Assembly (NCBI GenBank): GCA_017475805.1
Contig: JAFVEW010000122.1
Span: 1 to 14,394, forward strand
Direction of reading: 5' to 3'
Source: Synergistaceae bacterium
Lineage (GTDB): Bacteria > Synergistota > Synergistia > Synergistales > Aminobacteriaceae
Length of the DNA stretch: 14,394 nt
Shown: in pieces, positions 1-3,789 of the stretch
Layout: each line of letters opens with the position of its first letter
How positions within the stretch are numbered: the first letter of the stretch is position 1
Notes under the pieces: model-generated
What the model saw: only the letters and a program-made list of their open reading frames with translations
Databases searched by the model: none
What the model was told of the DNA's origin: nothing
Made by a program: the position numbers and the translations under genes

Positions 1-75
1 AATAAATAAATTAAAAGGGATTACCTAGATGGGCTGCTTACCCACCCGGTAAAATCCCCGAACAGTGGATACGGT

Positions 76-159
76 TTATGATTTGAACGCGTGGATAAGA
101 TCCGCAATAGCTCGTATCAAGTCGGTTAAGGCTTGGACGAGTTTTATTATTCTCCTCAT
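76..159 (-). CDS. 27-aa cationic amphipathic micro-peptide, copy A
   Basis: An ATG at 159 opens a 27-codon frame ending in TAA, preceded by a strong Shine-Dalgarno (AAAGGGGGTG) about five bases upstream. After a basic start (MRRIIK) the peptide is three heptads: residues 7-13 LVQALTD, 14-20 LIRAIAD and 21-27 LIHAFKS. Hydrophobic residues at 4, 8, 11, 15, 18, 22 and 25 alternate by 4 and 3 and give one clean apolar face; net charge is about +3. I do not recognise the family. Length and character recall small membrane-active peptides such as type I toxins or delta-haemolysin-like peptides, but no homology is claimed. The copy-to-copy changes keep the heptad pattern, which supports translation. 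Its own 3' terminator and antisense promoter would lie left of the window. Confidence 0.72.
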   Translation of the reverse strand: MRRIIKLVQALTDLIRAIADLIHAFKS

Positions 160-248
160 ATTCCCACCCCCTTTCCTTTTTCAGTACTCAGAGATGAGCC
201 TCTGGTAAGTCCTCGCTCCTGTAAAAGCGAACGCCTCGCCTACAAAAT

Positions 249-257
249 ATTTTAGCA
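249..257 (-). promoter_or_regulatory. Extended -10 promoter of micro-peptide copy A
   Basis: Read on the minus strand this is TGCTAAAAT, an extended -10 with no good -35. Transcription would start near 242 and leave a leader of about 83 nt. The leader holds two small hairpins, at 214-233 and 189-204. The site overlaps the -35 of the opposite-facing promoter. Confidence 0.6.
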
Positions 258-280
258 TAGAAATTTAATCGTGATATAAT
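252..280 (+). promoter_or_regulatory. Antisense promoter between copies A and B
   Basis: TTAGCA, a 17-base spacer and a perfect TATAAT point rightward toward the 3' end of micro-peptide gene B. The -35 TTAGCA overlaps the minus-strand TGCTAA of the peptide A promoter, so the two promoters are back to back and share bases. The same arrangement recurs one repeat unit further on. Confidence 0.65.
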
Positions 281-286
281 AAAGAC

Positions 287-476
287 AGGAAAAAGAGTGC
301 GCCCCGACGAGGGAGAGCTGGACACTCTTGTTAAAAATTGGGCTGCCGAAGCTGGGCTCGTGATTCCCACCCTCGGACTTACATCCTGACGGATAGGATT
401 ACGATTTGAAAGCACGGATTAACTCCGCTAATGCTCTGATAAGCTCAGTTAAGGCTTTGACGAGCATTATTATTTT
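287..476 (+). ncRNA. Candidate antisense RNA against micro-peptide B
   Basis: Predicted from the TATAAT at 275-280. It would run through the complement of the peptide B terminator, its 3' untranslated region and nearly all of its coding sequence. A possible end is the inverted repeat AATGCTC (430-436) with GAGCATT (462-468) followed by a T-rich stretch. The 3'-overlapping convergent layout matches type I systems such as BsrG/SR4 and TxpA/RatA. Start and end are inferred, not shown. Confidence 0.42.
289..329 (-). terminator. Terminator-like hairpin of micro-peptide gene B
   Basis: On the minus strand AAGAGTG (from 329) pairs with CACTCTT (ending 293), and T residues follow. The loop contains CCTCGTC, which can pair with the GGCGAGG near the 5' end of the peptide mRNAs. 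Confidence 0.55.
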
Positions 477-482
477 CCTCAT
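399..482 (-). CDS. 27-aa cationic amphipathic micro-peptide, copy B
   Basis: ATG at 482 with Shine-Dalgarno AAGGGGGTGAG just upstream, ending in TAA after 27 codons. The peptide begins MRKIIM, followed by heptads LVKALTE (7-13), LIRALAE (14-20) and LIRAFKS (21-27); net charge is about +4. Against copy A the changes are conservative (R/K, D/E, I/L) or synonymous, the pattern expected of a translated, selected peptide. This is the only copy in the window with a complete cassette: leader, ORF, terminator and a facing antisense promoter at 252-280. Function unknown; a toxin-like or membrane-active role is an inference. Confidence 0.74.
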   Translation of the reverse strand: MRKIIMLVKALTELIRALAELIRAFKS

Positions 483-567
483 CGTTCTCACCCCCTTGTA
501 TTCAATACTCAGGGATAAGGTCCTGGCAACCTACGTTCCTATGGAAGCGAACGCCTCGCCTGAAATT

Positions 568-576
568 ATTTTAGCA
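568..576 (-). promoter_or_regulatory. Extended -10 promoter of micro-peptide copy B
   Basis: TGCTAAAAT on the minus strand, identical to the copies at 249-257 and 889-897. Predicted start near 561. The leader has hairpins at 534-553 (CGTTC with GAACG) and 510-525 (CAGG with CCTG). Confidence 0.6.
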
Positions 577-599
577 TAGAAACTTAATCGTGATATAAT
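571..599 (+). promoter_or_regulatory. Antisense promoter between copies B and C
   Basis: TTAGCA, a 17-base spacer and TATAAT, same geometry as at 252-280, directed at micro-peptide gene C. No equivalent TATAAT follows the TTAGCA at 892-897, so the array ends there. Confidence 0.65.
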
Positions 600-605
600 A
601 AAAGA

Positions 606-795
606 CAAGAAAAAAGAGTGCGCCCCGGCGAGGGAGAGCAAACGCTCTATAAAAATAAATGGGTTGCCATTGATGGGCTTCAGGAATCCACCTTTGGACT
701 TACACCCGCTAAGTGGGATTACGCTTTGAGTTCACGAATTAAATCCGTGAGAGCTCGTATAGAGTTTGTAAGGACTTGTACGAGCTTTGTGATTC
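606..795 (+). ncRNA. Candidate antisense RNA against micro-peptide C
   Basis: Predicted from the TATAAT at 594-599. It would cover the terminator, 3' region and most of the coding sequence of copy C. A possible end is the perfect 7-bp stem AGCTCGT (752-758) with ACGAGCT (780-786), though the T-tract behind it is poorer than in copies A and B. Boundaries are inferred. Confidence 0.4.
609..648 (-). terminator. Terminator-like hairpin of micro-peptide gene C
   Basis: On the minus strand an AGAGCG arm (648-643) can pair, with a small bulge, with the CACTCT arm (620-615), and six T follow. The region between contains CCTCGCC (633-627), an exact complement of the GGCGAGG in the 5' leader. Confidence 0.5.
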
Positions 796-802
796 TCTCC
801 AC
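719..802 (-). CDS. 27-aa amphipathic micro-peptide, copy C (GTG start)
   Basis: Same position and Shine-Dalgarno (AAGGGGGTGAG) as copy B, but the start codon is GTG. The peptide begins MERITK and continues with heptads LVQVLTN (7-13), SIRALTD (14-20) and LIRELKA (21-27); net charge is about +2. It is the most diverged copy: one core leucine is serine (residue 14), and an acidic residue appears at position 2. The spacing of the hydrophobic face is otherwise kept. It is first in transcription order from the right and has the only promoter not overlapped by an antisense promoter. Function unknown. Confidence 0.66.
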   Translation of the reverse strand: MERITKLVQVLTNSIRALTDLIRELKA

Positions 803-888
803 GTTCTCACCCCCTTTCCTTTTCAGTACTCAAGGATGACCCTTAGCAAATCCTCGTTCCTGTAAAAGCGAACGCCTCGCCTGAATTC

Positions 889-897
889 ATTTTAGCA
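889..897 (-). promoter_or_regulatory. Extended -10 promoter of micro-peptide copy C
   Basis: TGCTAAAAT on the minus strand. Start expected near 882. The leader hairpins are CGTTC with GAACG (855-874) and AAGG with CCTT (832-844). Confidence 0.58.
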
Positions 898-984
898 TAG
901 AATTTTGTTTTTTAGCTTTCGTGCGCGAAGGACTGAACAATAGTCGATAGATGAAAAGACCAAAAATATATTTGAATTTTTGCA

Positions 985-1025
985 GAAAGAGAGGGAGGAC
1001 AACTTATTCTCTATTTGCTCCCTCT
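985..1025 (-). terminator. Rho-independent terminator after glutamate dehydrogenase
   Basis: On the minus strand, 11 bases past the gdhA stop, AGAGGGAG (1025-1018) pairs perfectly with CTCCCTCT (997-990) across a 20-base loop, followed by a short pyrimidine tract CTTTCT. The stretch from 905 to 985 holds nothing else I can support. Confidence 0.65.
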
Positions 1026-1036
1026 TAATTTTTTAT

Positions 1037-2311
1037 CTATAAAAACGTTCCGCGCATTTTCACAACGTCCGCAACTCTTTGAATGGCTGCCATCGTTGCT
1101 GCACGTCTCATTGTTACTTTCTTGGCCTTCGAGTAATCCCAGACCCTTTTGAAATTCCCTTTCATGATTCTAACGAGTTTGTCGTTATATTCTTCTTCGC
1201 TCCAGAAAATTCCCTGCAAGTTTTGAGCCCATTCAAAATATGAACCGATTACGCCGCCTGAGTTCGCTAAAAAGTCAGGGACAATAGCGACGCCTTTATC
1301 AGCAAGAATTTCATCGCCTTCAGGGGTAACAGGACCGTTTGCGCCTTCGACGATATAGCGTGCTTTGACTTTATCGGCTGTCTTTCGATTAATCATTCCG
1401 TCGCGTGCACACGGGAATAAAAAATCAGCGTCAACGAATAAATCTTCTTCGATTTTTTCGCAATTTCCGACTTTATCAAAGCCCGTTAATAATTTTTTAG
1501 GATTTGAATTAACGACCTCAAAAGCCTTGTCAATGTCAATGCCGTGTTCTGAATAATACGAGCCTGTTATGTCGCTTATGGCAACGACTTTAACGCCTGC
1601 GTCGCGAAGAGTTTTAGCTGTGTAGCTCCCGACATTGCCGAAGCCCTGAACGATAGCCGTAACAGAGTCGGAATTTTTACCGAGCACTTTCATAAACTCA
1701 AGGCCGCAAGTTGCTACGCCGCGTCCTGTTGCTTCATGGCGTCCATAACTTCCCCAAAATGTTACAGGCTTTCCTGTTAATAAAGCAGGTTCTAAATCTC
1801 CGCGCATTTTGCAGATAGTGTCGACGATCCACACCATTTCTTGGCCTCCTGTGTTCATGTCAGGGGCAGGAATATCGCTCCAGCGTCCTAAAATCGGAGC
1901 AATTCGAGCACCGAAAGTTCGAGAAAGTTTTTCTTTTTCCTTCTCAGACATATTTAGAGGGTCGCAGGCTACTCCGCCCTTGCCGCCGCCGTAAGGAATC
2001 CCTGCTAACGAACATTTCCATGTCATTAAGATTGCAAGAGCTTCACATTCGTCCATATCGACTTCAGGGTCATAACGAATCCCGCCTTTTGAAGGGCCTA
2101 ATGCCGTCGAATGTTGAACGCGATAGCCTTCAAAGACGTTAACGCTTCCGTCGTCCATTTCGACAGGAATTGAGACTTGGACTCTGCGTTCAGAATGACT
2201 CAAGATTGAAATTAATTTCTCATTGAGTCCCATTTCGTCAGCTGCGCCGTAAAATTCCTGCAAAGCTGTATCGAGTAAAACATTTGAAGATTTTCGTCGT
2301 TCCTGTTTCAT
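1037..2311 (-). CDS. gdhA: Glutamate dehydrogenase (Glu/Leu/Phe/Val dehydrogenase family)
   Basis: Catalyses reversible oxidative deamination of glutamate to 2-oxoglutarate and ammonia with NAD(P)+, in the cytoplasm; in amino-acid-fermenting anaerobes it usually works in the catabolic direction. At 424 residues it is the usual length for the small hexameric class. The N-terminal dimerisation/substrate domain shows LGPSKGGIR (71-79), the glycine-rich PYGGGKGG with catalytic Lys111, and DIPAPDMNTG with Asp151. The C-terminal Rossmann domain carries GFGNVG (223-228) and EGANGPVTPEGDEIL. Cofactor preference cannot be read with confidence. The start at 2311 is the first possible one, since an in-frame TAA lies nine bases upstream, yet it lacks a visible Shine-Dalgarno. 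It is followed by its own terminator and preceded by the pth terminator, so it is probably monocistronic. Confidence 0.96.
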   Translation of the reverse strand: MKQERRKSSNVLLDTALQEFYGAADEMGLNEKLISILSHSERRVQVSIPVEMDDGSVNVFEGYRVQHSTALGPSKGGIRYDPEVDMDECEALAILMTWKCSLAGIPYGGGKGGVACDPLNMSEKEKEKLSRTFGARIAPILGRWSDIPAPDMNTGGQEMVWIVDTICKMRGDLEPALLTGKPVTFWGSYGRHEATGRGVATCGLEFMKVLGKNSDSVTAIVQGFGNVGSYTAKTLRDAGVKVVAISDITGSYYSEHGIDIDKAFEVVNSNPKKLLTGFDKVGNCEKIEEDLFVDADFLFPCARDGMINRKTADKVKARYIVEGANGPVTPEGDEILADKGVAIVPDFLANSGGVIGSYFEWAQNLQGIFWSEEEYNDKLVRIMKGNFKRVWDYSKAKKVTMRRAATMAAIQRVADVVKMRGTFL

Positions 2312-2320
2312 TTCTATTTA

Positions 2321-2350
2321 GTGAGGAATTAGGAGTTAGGAGTGAGGAGT
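2321..2350. repeat. Dispersed short purine-rich repeat upstream of gdhA
   Basis: The plus strand reads as degenerate repeats of AGGAGTTAGG / AGTGAGGAGT. A close relative sits inside the copper ATPase gene (4000-4031) and weaker ones at 2440-2472 and 6046-6090. It separates the strong Shine-Dalgarno at 2391-2398 from the gdhA start. Confidence 0.55.
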
Positions 2351-2383
2351 TTTTTTACTCTTCGCCCTTAAGTCCCTGTCCAT
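2336..2383 (-). CDS. Possible 15-aa leader ORF upstream of gdhA
   Basis: ATG at 2383 is placed seven bases after a near-perfect Shine-Dalgarno (AAGGAGGG) and opens a 15-codon frame (MDRDLRAKSKKTPHS) whose stop lies 24 bases before the gdhA start. It is in frame with gdhA but separated from it by two TAA codons. Its 3' part lies in the short dispersed repeat. It could couple translation to gdhA, or be the remnant of an older start region. Real translation is uncertain. Confidence 0.35.
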   Translation of the reverse strand: MDRDLRAKSKKTPHS

Positions 2384-2419
2384 CACTCTACCCTCCTTGC
2401 TAATGAATTTTATTTTATT

Positions 2420-2451
2420 AAAAAAAGAAGCAGGTTTTTAATTCCTACTTC
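2420..2451 (-). terminator. Rho-independent terminator of the rplY-pth operon
   Basis: On the minus strand GAAGTAGG (2451-2444) pairs with CCTGCTTC (2434-2427), eight pairs with one G-U, followed by seven T. The left arm includes the pth stop codon TAG, so the terminator starts inside the gene. Confidence 0.82.
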
Positions 2452-3011
2452 TCTAATTTCTCATTCTTAATTGCATTTACAAGCGTCATAGCTTTTTGAA
2501 TGTCTTTCTCAAGCCACATGTTCACAGCTCGTTCAACGTTATCGACGATAGCGGGCAAATTATTTCGTTCTTCTTCGTTAAAATGTCCAAGAACATAATT
2601 AATCATATCGCCCGGAGCTTTGCCGATCCCGACTCTTAAGCGCGGAACTTCAAGGCTTCCTAATGCTCCTAAAATTGAAATTAGGCCGTTATGACCGCCT
2701 GCAGAGCCGCTCGCACGGAGTCTTAACTTCCCGAACGGCAGAGCCATATCGTCGTAAATTATTAAAACGTCGCTTAAATCTATCTTATAAAAATTCACGG
2801 CCTCGCCTATAGCTATTCCGCTTGAGTTCATGAAAGTTAAAGGCTTCAAAAAAATTATGTTGCCGTCTTTCCAAAACTCAGCATGAAATTTGTTTTGAGG
2901 CGAGCCTAAATTTTTGTTATTAACAATATGGTCAACGCATAGCCAGCCCATGTTATGCCGGGTGAAAGCGTATTCAGTTCCTGGATTACCAAGACCGGCT
3001 ATGAGTTTCAT
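2445..3011 (-). CDS. pth: Peptidyl-tRNA hydrolase
   Basis: Cleaves the ester bond of peptidyl-tRNA released from stalled ribosomes, recycling tRNA; cytoplasmic monomer. The 188-residue length is normal. The signatures are all present: GLGNPG with Asn9, the catalytic His19 in TRHNMGW, Asn62 in PLTFMNSSG, Asp88 in IYDDMALPFGKLRLR, and Asn108 in SAGGHNGL, matching E. coli Asn10, His20, Asn68, Asp93 and Asn114. The start lies three bases after the rplY stop, the classic ctc-pth order known from Bacillus, so the two are co-transcribed. The last residues (KNEKLEK) are encoded by DNA resembling the dispersed purine-rich repeat. Confidence 0.97.
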   Translation of the reverse strand: MKLIAGLGNPGTEYAFTRHNMGWLCVDHIVNNKNLGSPQNKFHAEFWKDGNIIFLKPLTFMNSSGIAIGEAVNFYKIDLSDVLIIYDDMALPFGKLRLRASGSAGGHNGLISILGALGSLEVPRLRVGIGKAPGDMINYVLGHFNEEERNNLPAIVDNVERAVNMWLEKDIQKAMTLVNAIKNEKLEK

Positions 3012-3014
3012 GAG

Positions 3015-3686
3015 TTATTTTTTCTCCTCTTCTTCGTCGCCTTCTTTGGCTGCTTTGCCCTTGGCTACGACTTCGACATCAGCTGCTGCTGTCTGTTCTT
3101 CTTCAGGTGTTGACTCTTCAACGCCGCGTGAAGTTACAACGATAGCTACAACCTCTTCAGGGTCTGCAAGTGCCGCAACGTTTTCAGGAAGTTTCAAATC
3201 TTTGACGTGGATAGCGTCGCCGACATTGAGAGCTGAAACATCAATCGTAATAACATCGGGAATACTCATCGGAAGAGTCTCGATTTCAAGCTCGTGAGTG
3301 AATTCAAGAACGCCGCCGTCCTTAACGCCCTGTGATTCTTCGCGTCCGACGACTTCAACAGGAACGTTGATTGTAATCTTTCGGCCTTTAACGAGGTGTA
3401 AGAAGTCAACGTGAAGGGGCATATCCGTTAACGGGTGTCTCTGAGCTTCGCGGATAATGCAAAGTTCTTCACTGCCGTCAGGAAGTTTGACATTAAGACG
3501 TGTAGACTCCCAGCGTCCTGCTAAAATCTTTTCGATTTCGCGCATGTTGACTTTGCCTTTGATGTTTTCTTTGATTTCCGGTCCGTAGATAATGCAAGGT
3601 ACGTAGCCTGCGCGGCGGATTCTTCCGTTCTCGCCTTTGCCTGTTTTCTCACGGGACTCCATCACTAACGTTACTATGTTCGCCAT
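3015..3686 (-). CDS. rplY: 50S ribosomal protein L25, general stress protein Ctc type
   Basis: Binds 5S rRNA in the large ribosomal subunit. It is the two-domain Ctc/TL5 form (223 residues): an N-terminal L25 beta-barrel (about 1-95) with the family motif around EAQRHPLTDMPLHVDFLHL, a C-terminal TL5 beta domain (about 97-190), and an acidic, charged tail from about 191. The Shine-Dalgarno AAAGGAG precedes the ATG at 3686. First gene of an operon with pth. The promoter is likely the TGCTAAGAT extended -10 at 3731-3739, divergent from the copper ATPase. Confidence 0.95.
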   Translation of the reverse strand: MANIVTLVMESREKTGKGENGRIRRAGYVPCIIYGPEIKENIKGKVNMREIEKILAGRWESTRLNVKLPDGSEELCIIREAQRHPLTDMPLHVDFLHLVKGRKITINVPVEVVGREESQGVKDGGVLEFTHELEIETLPMSIPDVITIDVSALNVGDAIHVKDLKLPENVAALADPEEVVAIVVTSRGVEESTPEEEQTAAADVEVVAKGKAAKEGDEEEEKK

Positions 3687-3730
3687 GATTAAAAAATTTC
3701 TCCTTTGAAATTAAAATAAACTGCGTAATT

Positions 3731-3739
3731 ATCTTAGCA
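3731..3739 (-). promoter_or_regulatory. Extended -10 promoter of rplY-pth
   Basis: Minus strand TGCTAAGAT, 45 bases upstream of the rplY start, one base different from the TGCTAAAAT motifs of the peptide genes. No convincing -35. Confidence 0.5.
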
Positions 3740-3749
3740 CACTTTAAGC

Positions 3750-3755
3750 TATAAT
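3750..3755 (+). promoter_or_regulatory. Probable -10 of the copper ATPase gene
   Basis: TATAAT 34 bases upstream of the ATG at 3790, followed by the Shine-Dalgarno TTAAGGAG. No good -35 at 16-18 bases. I see no clear inverted repeat that would mark a CsoR or CueR operator. Confidence 0.45.
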
Positions 3756-3789
3756 TTTGCAAAAAAAGTTTTAAGGAGAAAGAATTTCC

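Larger units (their letters stand above)
1..904. repeat. Tandem array of three ~320-bp units, each with a minus-strand micro-ORF
   Basis: Three diverged copies lie head to tail; the micro-ORF starts fall at 159, 482 and 802, giving spacings of 323 and 320 bp. Each unit, read on the minus strand, has an extended -10 (TGCTAAAAT), a leader of about 85 nt with two small hairpins, a G-rich Shine-Dalgarno, a 27-codon ORF and a 3' region; the second and third end in a terminator-like hairpin. A plus-strand promoter sits between adjacent copies. Similarity stops near 904. The left edge is cut by the window, so more copies may lie beyond position 1. No transposase or integrase is visible. Confidence 0.85.

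Noticed and set aside
188..415. 75-residue minus-strand ORF spanning two repeat units
   Set aside because: It runs through the predicted terminator and leader and is not preserved in the next unit.
618..839. 73-residue plus-strand ORF
   Set aside because: It lies antisense across micro-peptide copy C and has no counterpart in copies A and B, so it is not conserved among the repeats.
1..904. CRISPR array or insertion sequence as an explanation of the repeats
   Set aside because: Units are about 320 bp with no short repeat-spacer periodicity, no transposase and no terminal inverted repeats; the conserved parts are ORF, promoters and hairpins.
911..926. CTTTCG-TGCG-CGAAGG hairpin right of the array as a terminator
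   Set aside because: It has no T-run on either strand and no gene ending there on the plus strand.
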